A stretch of 9,318 nt of DNA, taken from the NCBI GenBank assembly GCA_902766525.1, contig CACXDX010000070.1, forward strand, positions 1 through 9,318. The letters are read 5' to 3'. Each line of letters starts with the position of its first letter. Within the stretch, counting starts at the first letter, position 1. Made by a program: the position numbers and the translations under genes. The DNA comes from an uncultured Bacillota bacterium (lineage in GTDB: Bacteria > Bacillota > Dehalobacteriia > UBA7702). Of the stretch, positions 1 to 6,500 are shown piece by piece. The notes under the pieces were generated by a model. That model worked only from the letters and a program-made list of their open reading frames with translations. It had not been told where the DNA came from and made no database searches.

Positions 1-82
1 AGGTCGTCTTACCATGGTCAACGTGACCGATCGTACCGATGTTTACATGCGGTTTTGTGCGTTCGTACTTTTCTTTCGCCAT
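1..82 (-). CDS. tuf: Elongation factor Tu, N-terminal fragment (runs off the window)
   Basis: EF-Tu is the GTPase that carries aminoacyl-tRNA to the ribosomal A site in the cytoplasm. Only the first 27 codons are present. They begin at an ATG (80-82) and encode the typical start [20 protein letters not shown], followed by VDHGKTT; together these hold the complete G1/P-loop GHVDHGKT. A strong ribosome binding site, AAGGAGGA (91-98), lies 8 nt upstream of the ATG, which fixes the start. The gene follows fusA after a 59-nt AT-rich spacer, the classic str-operon order. It may be transcribed both by readthrough from upstream and from a candidate promoter at 116-145. Identity is very secure from the diagnostic N-terminus, although about 93% of a normal ~395-residue EF-Tu lies outside the window, so nothing can be said about its integrity. 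Confidence 0.97.
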
Positions 83-115
83 TTTTGATTTCCTCCTTAG
101 GAAAATGAATTAAAT

Positions 116-145
116 ATTTTAAAATTTAAAAATAATTTTTATCAA
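116..145 (-). promoter_or_regulatory. Candidate tuf promoter straddling the fusA stop codon
   Basis: On the minus strand TTGATA (140-145, 5/6 match to the -35 consensus) is followed after 18 bp by TAAAAT (116-121, 5/6 match to -10). The -35 box contains the fusA TGA stop (142-144). Initiation would fall near the A at 110, giving a leader of about 28 nt that contains the tuf ribosome binding site. A dedicated tuf promoter would suit the high EF-Tu demand, but the spacer is almost pure A/T, where such matches arise easily by chance. This is a plausible but unproven call. Confidence 0.4.
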
Positions 146-2211
146 CCTCTGTACTTTTCAATGATCGTTTCGGCGATATTCTTCGGTACCTCTTCGTAGT
201 GACCGAACTGCATCACATAGGTACCGCGTCCCTGGGTTTTGGAACGGAGATCCGTCGCGTAACCGAACATTTCGGAGAGGGGGACAAGACCGCGAATGGT
301 CTGAATACCGCCTTTGGCTTCCATCCCTTCAAGCCGGCCGCGGCGGGCATTGATATCGCCGATCACATCGCCCATGTATTCTTCGGGAACAACGACTTCC
401 AGTTTGAAAACGGGCTCCAGCAAAACGGCATTGGCTTTGGCCGCCGCTTCTTTAAAGGCCATGGAGGCCGCCACTTTGAAAGCCATTTCCGAGGAGTCGA
501 CTTCATGATAGGAACCGTCGACGAGGGTCGCTTTGATATCGACCATCGGGAAACCGGCGAGAAAACCGTTTTCCATGGCTTCTTCGATCCCTTCCTCCAC
601 GGGGCCGATGTATTCTTTGGGAACGACCCCGCCGATGATCTTGCTTTCGAAAACGAAACCGGATCCGGGTTCGCCGGGTTCAAAATCAACGACACAGTGG
701 CCGTACTGACCGTGACCGCCGGTCTGCCGCACAAATTTGCTGTTGGCGGAAGCGGCCTGACGGAAGGTCTCTCTGTAAGCGACCTGGGGCTTACCGACGT
801 TGGCGTCAACACGGAACTCCCTGAGAAGACGGTCGATGATGATCTCCAGATGAAGCTCACCCATCCCGGAAATAATGGTCTGACCGGTTTCCGCATCGGT
901 ATGTACGCGGAAGGTGGGATCTTCTTCGGAGAGCTTTTGCAAAGCAAGACTCATCTTTTCCTGATCGGCCGTGGTCTTCGGCTCGATGGCGACGTCGATA
1001 ACGGGTTCGGGGAAATCCATGCTTTCCAGAATGACCGGTTTCTCATAAGAACAAAGAGTATCACCGGTGGAAGTGAATTTCAAACCGACAGCGGCCAGAA
1101 TATCACCGGAATAGCATTCTTCCACATCTTCCCGTTTATCCGCATGCATCTGCAAAAGACGGCCGATGCGTTCTTTGCGATCCTTCGAAGAGTTATACAG
1201 ATAAGAGCCGCTTTTCAGCGTGCCGCTGTAAACTCTGAAGAAGGTCAGACGACCGACGAAGGGGTCGGTAACGATCTTGAAAGCCAACGCGGAGAAGGGT
1301 TCGTCATCAGAGGATTCTCTGACAGTATCTTCTTCCGTATCGGGATCCCAGCCGCCGACGGCGGGGACATCAACGGGAGAAGGCAAATAATCGACAACGG
1401 AATCGAGCAGCGGCTGGACACCTTTATTTTTAAAAGCGGAGCCGCAGAGAACCGGCGTGATCTCCACGTCAATGGTAGCCCGGCGAATCGTTTGCTTGAT
1501 CTTTTCAACGGGAATTTCTTCACCTTCAAGAATAAGCTCCATCAACTCATCGTCATAATCGGCCAAAGTTTCCAGCATTGATTCCCGATAAGCTTCGGCC
1601 TGCTCCTCATATTCGGCGGGAATGGGCTGACCTTCCGACATCTGATCGTTTTCATCATAGATCGTCGCCGTCATTTCCAGCAAATCGATGATGCCGCGGA
1701 AATCATCTTCGGCGCCGATGGGAAGCTGAATCGGGACGGGATGAGCACCGAGACGCTCCTTCATCATCGACACGACGCGGAAAAAATCAGCGCCGACACG
1801 ATCCATTTTGTTCACGAATGCGATCCGGGGAACGCCGTAACGGTCGGCCTGCCGCCATACCGTTTCAGACTGAGGCTGAACGCCGCCGACGGAACAAAAA
1901 ACAGCAACGGAACCGTCAAGGACTCTCAGAGAACGTTCCACCTCTACAGTAAAGTCCACATGGCCGGGCGTATCGATAATGTTGATACGATGATCCTTCC
2001 AGATGCAAGTGGTCGCGGCAGAGGTGATGGTGATCCCTCGTTCCTGTTCCTGAACCATATAGTCCATGGTCGCCGCGCCATCGTGAACTTCACCGATACG
2101 GTGAACCTTACCGGTATAATAGAGCATACGTTCGGTTGTTGTCGTTTTACCGGCATCAATATGAGCCATGATGCCGATATTTCTTGTTTTGTCAAGACTG
2201 TACTGTCTCAT
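142..2211 (-). CDS. fusA: Elongation factor G (ribosomal translocase GTPase)
   Basis: EF-G uses GTP hydrolysis to drive movement of tRNA and mRNA from the A/P to the P/E sites, and with ribosome recycling factor splits post-termination ribosomes. The 689-residue product is of normal family length and complete. GTPase motifs are all visible: G1 AHIDAGKT (16-23), G2 RGITI (58-62), G3 DTPGH (80-84), G4 NKMD (134-137) and a G5-type GSAFKNKG (257-264). Domain II covers about 300-385, domain III about 400-475, domain IV about 480-600 and domain V about 605-680. The domain IV tip loops that enter the decoding centre are present as GGHGQYGH (498-505) and DGSYHEVDSSE (565-575). The ATG (2209-2211) has GGAGGA (2216-2221) 4 nt upstream, a rather short spacing. 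The gene sits 26 nt after rpsG and 59 nt before tuf, and is very probably co-transcribed with rpsL and rpsG. No sign of truncation or transfer. Confidence 0.99.
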   Translation of the reverse strand: MRQYSLDKTRNIGIMAHIDAGKTTTTERMLYYTGKVHRIGEVHDGAATMDYMVQEQERGITITSAATTCIWKDHRINIIDTPGHVDFTVEVERSLRVLDGSVAVFCSVGGVQPQSETVWRQADRYGVPRIAFVNKMDRVGADFFRVVSMMKERLGAHPVPIQLPIGAEDDFRGIIDLLEMTATIYDENDQMSEGQPIPAEYEEQAEAYRESMLETLADYDDELMELILEGEEIPVEKIKQTIRRATIDVEITPVLCGSAFKNKGVQPLLDSVVDYLPSPVDVPAVGGWDPDTEEDTVRESSDDEPFSALAFKIVTDPFVGRLTFFRVYSGTLKSGSYLYNSSKDRKERIGRLLQMHADKREDVEECYSGDILAAVGLKFTSTGDTLCSYEKPVILESMDFPEPVIDVAIEPKTTADQEKMSLALQKLSEEDPTFRVHTDAETGQTIISGMGELHLEIIIDRLLREFRVDANVGKPQVAYRETFRQAASANSKFVRQTGGHGQYGHCVVDFEPGEPGSGFVFESKIIGGVVPKEYIGPVEEGIEEAMENGFLAGFPMVDIKATLVDGSYHEVDSSEMAFKVAASMAFKEAAAKANAVLLEPVFKLEVVVPEEYMGDVIGDINARRGRLEGMEAKGGIQTIRGLVPLSEMFGYATDLRSKTQGRGTYVMQFGHYEEVPKNIAETIIEKYRG

Positions 2212-2237
2212 ATATTCCTCCGAACCTCAAACCTGTG

Positions 2238-2708
2238 TTACCATCTGAAATGCGCAAAAGCTTTATTGGCTTCCGCCATTTTATGGGTATCTTCTCTCTT
2301 TTTCACAGATGCGCCTGTATTGTTGGCGGCATCCATCAATTCACCGGCAACTTTTTCCTGCATGCCTTTGCCGCCGCGTTTTCTGGCATTCATGACGAGC
2401 CAGCGAATACCGAGGGTCTGGCGACGATCCGCTCTGACTTCGATGGGAACCTGATAGTTGGCGCCACCGACGCGTCTGGCTTTAACTTCCAGCACGGGCA
2501 TAACGTTGTTCATAGCTTCTTCAAAGACTTCCATGGGGTCTTTGCCGGTTTTTTCTTTAATAATATCAAAAGCGCCGTAAACGATCTGTTCCGCAGTGCT
2601 TTTTTTACCGTCGAGCATGATCTGATTGATGAACTTACTCAATACGACACTGCCGTAAACGGGATCCGGCAATACTTCGATTCTTTTGATCTTACCTCTT
2701 CTGGGCAT
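2238..2708 (-). CDS. rpsG: 30S ribosomal protein S7
   Basis: S7 is a primary binder of the 3' major domain of 16S rRNA. It nucleates assembly of the 30S head and lines the E site and mRNA exit channel. The 156-residue product has the usual bacterial length and a typical start, MPRRGKIKRIEVLPDPVYGS. The rRNA-binding beta-hairpin region is visible as VLEVKARRVGGANYQVPIEV (72-91), and the basic C-terminal helix has VKKREDTHKMAEANKAFAHF (135-154). The ATG (2706-2708) has AAGGAGGA (2715-2722) at good spacing. It follows rpsL by 30 nt and precedes fusA by 26 nt. In E. coli S7 autoregulates the str operon by binding the rpsL-rpsG intercistronic RNA. Here that spacer is only 30 nt and does not resemble the long E. 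coli target, so any such control must work differently. Confidence 0.99.
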   Translation of the reverse strand: MPRRGKIKRIEVLPDPVYGSVVLSKFINQIMLDGKKSTAEQIVYGAFDIIKEKTGKDPMEVFEEAMNNVMPVLEVKARRVGGANYQVPIEVRADRRQTLGIRWLVMNARKRGGKGMQEKVAGELMDAANNTGASVKKREDTHKMAEANKAFAHFRW

Positions 2709-2727
2709 TCGACTTCCTCCTTATAAT

Positions 2728-2742
2728 ATAATGTAGCATTAT
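2728..2742. repeat. Short inverted repeat over the rpsL stop codon
   Basis: ATAATG (2728-2733), a 3-nt TAG centre and CATTAT (2737-2742) form a perfect 6-bp inverted repeat covering the rpsL TAA stop (2739-2741), just before the rpsG ribosome binding site. As RNA it would be a weak, A/U-dominated stem with a 3-nt loop. It lacks a GC stem and a U-tract, so it is not an intrinsic terminator. It may be chance in an AT-rich spacer or a minor processing or stability element. Confidence 0.3.
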
Positions 2743-3128
2743 TTCGCCGAAGCTTTTGCTTTCGGACGTTTCGCACCGTACTTGGAACGGGACTGACCAC
2801 GATCTGCGACACCTGCCGCATCCAGCGTACCACGGATGATGTGATATCTGACACCGGGGAGATCCTTAACCCTGCCGCCGCGAATGAGGGTAACCGAGTG
2901 TTCCTGAAGATTATGGCCGATACCGGGGATATAAGCGGTAACTTCGATCGCGTTTGTCAAACGTACCCTGGCAACCTTTCTCAAAGCAGAGTTCGGCTTT
3001 TTCGGAGTCGTCGTATAAACTCTGGTGCAAACACCGCGCTTTTGAGGACAATCTTTTAAGGCCGGAGCAGTAGATTTCTTTTCCGATACTTCTCTGCTGT
3101 TTCTCACTAACTGGCTGATTGTAGGCAA
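2739..3128 (-). CDS. rpsL: 30S ribosomal protein S12, TTG start
   Basis: S12 sits at the 30S decoding centre and helps monitor codon-anticodon pairing; it is the classic streptomycin-resistance locus. The 129-residue product carries the universal core CPQKRGVCTRVYTTTPKKPN (27-46) and the second loop RVKDLPGVRYH (86-96). Lys43 and Lys88 (gene numbering), the usual resistance sites, are both wild-type lysine, predicting a streptomycin-sensitive S12. Asp89, the residue methylthiolated by RimO in many bacteria, is present. The family's N-terminus, PTISQLVR, directly follows a TTG codon (3126-3128); no ATG is available there. An AGGAGG (3136-3141) lies 7 nt upstream, so TTG is the start. The gene lies 59 nt after the L7Ae-family gene and 30 nt before rpsG. 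Confidence 0.98.
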   Translation of the reverse strand: MPTISQLVRNSREVSEKKSTAPALKDCPQKRGVCTRVYTTTPKKPNSALRKVARVRLTNAIEVTAYIPGIGHNLQEHSVTLIRGGRVKDLPGVRYHIIRGTLDAAGVADRGQSRSKYGAKRPKAKASAK

Positions 3129-3132
3129 AATT

Positions 3133-3141
3133 CCACCTCCT
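3133..3141 (-). promoter_or_regulatory. rpsL ribosome binding site deciding a TTG start
   Basis: The minus strand reads AGGAGGTGG, a near-complete complement of the 16S rRNA 3' end, with AGGAGG at 3136-3141 placed 7 nt before TTG (3126-3128). The strong Shine-Dalgarno match probably compensates for the weaker initiation codon. The only other in-frame candidate close by is the adjacent ATT, which is far less likely. Confidence 0.9.
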
Positions 3142-3170
3142 GATTTTGTTTAAAAATTTTATATAATCTT

Positions 3171-3188
3171 AAATATTGGACAATATTT
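3171..3188. repeat. AT-rich palindrome at the ybxF stop codon
   Basis: AAATATTG (3171-3178), GA (3179-3180) and CAATATTT (3181-3188) form a perfect 8-bp inverted repeat with a 2-bp centre, abutting and overlapping the stop codon (3188-3190) of the L7Ae-family gene. As RNA it could fold into a 7-bp A/U stem with a 4-nt loop. There is no GC-rich stem and no immediately following U-run, so I do not call a terminator. It could be a DNA-binding site, a weak mRNA processing element or chance. Confidence 0.4.
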
Positions 3189-3430
3189 TATATGATTCCG
3201 GCGGATGCCGCGGCGACTTTGATGCCGCAGCATTCACCGAGAAACTTCATTGACTCAACGGTCTGAACTTCAACACCGTTGCTTTCACAGGCCCGAAGCA
3301 AAGGTCCAAGTACGTCGGGATCGGCGTCTTTCGCAACAAAAACCGCTGTACATTGATGTTTTTCTACCATCCTCAGCGTTTCTTTTGTGCCGACTACTTT
3401 ATTGGCGGTCAGCAGCTTTTTGACGTCCAT
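3188..3430 (-). CDS. ybxF: L7Ae-family (YbxF-like) kink-turn RNA-binding protein
   Basis: This 80-residue protein belongs to the L7Ae/L30e/S12e/Gadd45 family and closely resembles B. subtilis YbxF (also called RplGB), which is known to bind kink-turn RNAs. The diagnostic segments are GTKETLRMVEK (14-24), matching the family's RNA-contacting loop, VFVAKDADPDVL (30-41) and VESMKFLGECCGIKV (58-72). There is no signal peptide or membrane segment. The ATG (3428-3430) has AGGAGG (3436-3441) 5 nt upstream. The gene lies between rpoC and rpsL, the same position as ybxF in Bacillus, and is the first gene after a perfect-consensus promoter located in the rpoC 3' end. Its cellular RNA target is unknown from sequence; ribosome, riboswitch or T-box kink-turns are candidates from family knowledge. 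It should not be confused with true archaeal L7Ae or with rplL (L7/L12). Confidence 0.93.
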   Translation of the reverse strand: MDVKKLLTANKVVGTKETLRMVEKHQCTAVFVAKDADPDVLGPLLRACESNGVEVQTVESMKFLGECCGIKVAAASAGII

Positions 3431-3436
3431 TTTATC

Positions 3437-3482
3437 CTCCTAAAAAAGGGCGTACTACTCCACGGGAAAAATCGTGTAGGAG
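3437..3482 (-). promoter_or_regulatory. Possible Shine-Dalgarno-masking leader of ybxF in readthrough RNA
   Basis: CTCCTA (3477-3482) is the exact complement of TAGGAG (3437-3442), which includes the ybxF Shine-Dalgarno sequence. The same upstream bases can alternatively pair, as CTCCTACACG (3473-3482), with CGTGGAGTAG (3455-3464): 8 of 10 positions pair around an 8-nt loop. An RNA starting from the promoter at 3484-3512 would begin near 3477 and lack most of the masking sequence, whereas RNA reading through from rpoC would include it. This is an inference from base pairing only. Confidence 0.3.
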
Positions 3483-3483
3483 C

Positions 3484-3512
3484 ATTATATCACTGTAGCT
3501 CGTTGTTGTCAA
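3484..3512 (-). promoter_or_regulatory. Perfect-consensus vegetative promoter within the rpoC 3' end
   Basis: On the minus strand TTGACA (3507-3512) is followed by exactly 17 bp and then TATAAT (3484-3489): 6/6 and 6/6 matches at the optimal spacing for the housekeeping sigma factor. The bases just before the -10 are TGA (3490-3492), giving an extended TGn-TATAAT; these three bases are also the rpoC stop codon. The -35 lies in the codons for Leu-Asp-Asn near the RpoC C-terminus. Initiation is expected near the A at 3477, leaving a leader of about 47 nt before the ybxF ATG. The promoter is positioned to drive ybxF-rpsL-rpsG-fusA-tuf independently of rpoBC. The consensus match is directly seen; activity is inferred. 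Confidence 0.88.
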
Positions 3513-6500
3513 GAACTATTTCTTCAACTTCCGCGGCGATTTCCGCTTCCGCTTGCGTTGGTTCTTCTCCTTCGCCGGGGACTTCTTCCGTCACGATTTC
3601 TTCTTCGATATTTTCGATTTCAACAACGGGCTCATCCTCTTCACATTCGACTTCGATATCACGATAACGATTCATACCCGTACCGGCCGGAATCAGTTTG
3701 CCGAGGATGACGTTTTCTTTCAAACCGATCAGCGGATCGATCTTGCCTTTGATGGCGGCATCCGTCAAAACCCTCGTCGTTTCCTGGAAGGAAGCGGCAG
3801 AAAGGAACGAATCCGTCGCCAGGGCGGCTTTTGTGATACCCAACAGCACCGGCGTGGCCACGGCCGGTTCTTTACCGGCGGCGATCAGTTCTTTGTTGGT
3901 ATTTTCGAATTCATTTCTGTCTACCAACGTTCCCGGCAGCATATTACCGTCGCCGACTTCGTCGATCTTGACCTTTTTCAGCATCTGCCGGATCATGATC
4001 TCAATGTGCTTGTCATTGATGTCAACACCCTGCAGACGGTAAACGCTCTGAACTTCCTTCAACAGATAGTAATGAACGCCGTTGATACCCTGAACGTTCA
4101 AAACGTCGTGGGGATTGATCGCGCCTTCGGTCAAGGCGTCGCCCTTTTCCACGATATCGCCGTCGGCGACTTTGAGGCGGGAATTAAAGGGTGTCAGATA
4201 ACTGGCCAATTCTTCCCCGTCTTCGAGAATGGTGATCTTTTTCTGATTCTTGTAATCCTCGACTCTGGCAGTACCGGAGAACTCGGTCAAAATACCCTGG
4301 TATTTCGGTTTACGAGCTTCAAACAGTTCTTCGACGCGGGGAAGACCCTGCGTAATATCATCCCCCGCGACACCGCCGGTGTGGAAGGTACGCATCGTCA
4401 GCTGAGTACCGGGTTCACCGATGGATTGAGCGGCGATGGTCCCGACCGCTTCACCGATATCGACCATAACGCCGGTGGCAAGATTGCGGCCGTAACATTT
4501 GCGGCAAACGCCGTACCGGCTTTTGCAAGTCAGTACCGAGCGAATATTGACCTTCTGTTCTTCTTTGGGCAGCGTTTCCATATACGCCATAATGCGGGGA
4601 AGATGTGCGTCGGTGATCTCCTCGCCGGCGGGGACGAGTACTTCACCGGTATGTTTGTTGACGAGATCGGAAGCGGCGACCCGCCCTTCGATTCGTTCGG
4701 AAAGAGGCTCGATATTGGGAATCTCCCGGACCCAGATGCCGTCGTCGCAGCCGCAGTCATCTTCTCTGACAATCACTTCCTGAGCGACGTCGACGAGGCG
4801 CCGGGTAAGATAACCGGAATCCGCCGTTCTCAGCGCGGTATCCGCCAAACCTTTACGGGCGCCGTGGGTGGAAATAAAGAATTCCAAAATGTTGAGACCT
4901 TCGCGGAAATTCGCTTTAATGGGCAAGTCTATGATCTTCCCGGAGGGGTCGGCCATCAGACCGCGGGCGCCGGCCAGCTGACGAATCTGCTGAACATTAC
5001 CGCGAGCCCCGGAATTGGCCATCATGTAGATGGGATTAAAGGGATCGAGAACGGTCATGAGTTCGTTGGTAACGTCATCCGTCGCTTTATTCCAAATACC
5101 GATCACCTTATTATATCGTTCGTTTTCGGTAACAAGGCCGCGGCGGAACAGATCTTCAACCTTATTGACGTCGGCGTCAGCCTGAGCCATAATGGTTTTT
5201 TTCGCTTCGGGAACTTTAATATCCTGAAGACCGATGGTGATCCCGGCCTGGGTGGAGGTGGAATAACCCATCGCCTTAATACCGTCGAGAAGCTTGGAGG
5301 CATAGGTGATGCCCATGATGCGGACGCAGCGGTCAACGATATCGCCGAGCACCTTTTTGGTGATCGTGCAGTTATAATAACCCATTTCTCTGGGAACGGG
5401 AATATTATAGTTGAATTTCAAACGGCCGACGGTGGTTTTGACACGGCAGAAATAACCGTTTTCTCTGCGTTCGAATTCCGCCCGCTTCTTTTCGATCATC
5501 TGATAATCCCATGCTTCGGGTTTGGTGATCTCGATCAAAGCGTGCAGATCGACGTCGCCGTTTTCATAGGCGAGATAAGCTTCGTCGTAGGAACAGAAAA
5601 CTTTCCCTTCGCCCTTGGCTCCTTCTTTGACCGCGGTCAGATAATAGGAACCGAGAACCATATCCTGAGTCGGGACCGCGACGGGATGACCGTCTTTGGG
5701 ATTCAGAATATTATAGGAAGAGATCATCAACAATCTGGCTTCGGCCTGAGCTTCGGCGGACAAAGGCACGTGAACGGCCATCTGGTCACCGTCAAAGTCG
5801 GCATTGTATGCGGTACAAACCAGCGGATGCAGCTTCAGCGCGCGGCCTTCCACGAGAATCGGTTCAAAGGCCTGAATACCGAGGCGGTGCAGTGTTGGGG
5901 CGCGGTTCAGCAGTACCGGATGGTCTTTGATCACTTCTTCCAAAACGTCCCAAACTTCGGGGCGAATCCGTTCCACCATACGCTTGGCGCTCTTGATGTT
6001 GTGAGCCATGCCGTCTTTGACAAGGCGCTTCATCACAAAGGGTTTGAAGAGTTCCAAGGCCATTTCCTTGGGAAGACCGCACTGATGCATTTTCAGTTCG
6101 GGGCCGACGACAATAACGGAACGGCCGGAATAGTCGACACGCTTACCGAGAAGATTCTGGCGAAAACGCCCCTGTTTCCCTTTGAGCATATCGCTGAGGG
6201 ATTTCAGCGGACGGTTGCCGGGGCCGGTTACGGGGCGGCCGCGGCGGCCGTTATCGATGAGAGCGTCAACGGCTTCCTGAAGCATACGCTTTTCATTGCG
6301 GACAATGATATCGGGAGCGCCGAGTTCAAGGAGGCGTTTCAGACGATTATTACGGTTGATCACACGACGATAGAGGTCATTCAGATCCGAGGTGGCAAAG
6401 CGACCGCCATCAAGCTGAACCATGGGACGAACTTCCGGCGGGATCACCGGGACGACGTCGAGGATCATCCATTCGGGACGGTTGCCGGAAAGAAGGAAGG

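Noticed and set aside
199..1581. A 460-codon open frame on the plus strand, antisense to fusA
   Set aside because: Same reason: a codon-bias shadow of EF-G with no family resemblance and no ribosome binding site that I could support.
3129..3170. Possible rpsL promoter (TTGTCC at about 3175-3180, 16-bp spacer, TAAAAT)
   Set aside because: The -35 is only 4/6 and the spacer is almost all A/T, so such a match is expected by chance; the strong promoter upstream of ybxF already serves this gene.
3431..3477. Kink-turn in the ybxF leader that could give autoregulation by its own product
   Set aside because: I could not find the required tandem G-A/A-G pairs with a 3-nt bulge flanked by two stems.
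3441..3482. Intrinsic terminator after rpoC (imperfect stem 3473-3482/3455-3464 with a later run of six T)
   Set aside because: The stem has two mismatches and the T-run is separated from it by several bases including CGCCC, so it does not meet the usual terminator form. It may still cause pausing.
83..3489. Three spacers of exactly 59 nt (83-141, 3129-3187, 3431-3489) and two of 30 nt (2709-2738, 7159-7188)
   Set aside because: The sequences of the equal-length spacers are not alignable repeats, so the equal lengths look coincidental.
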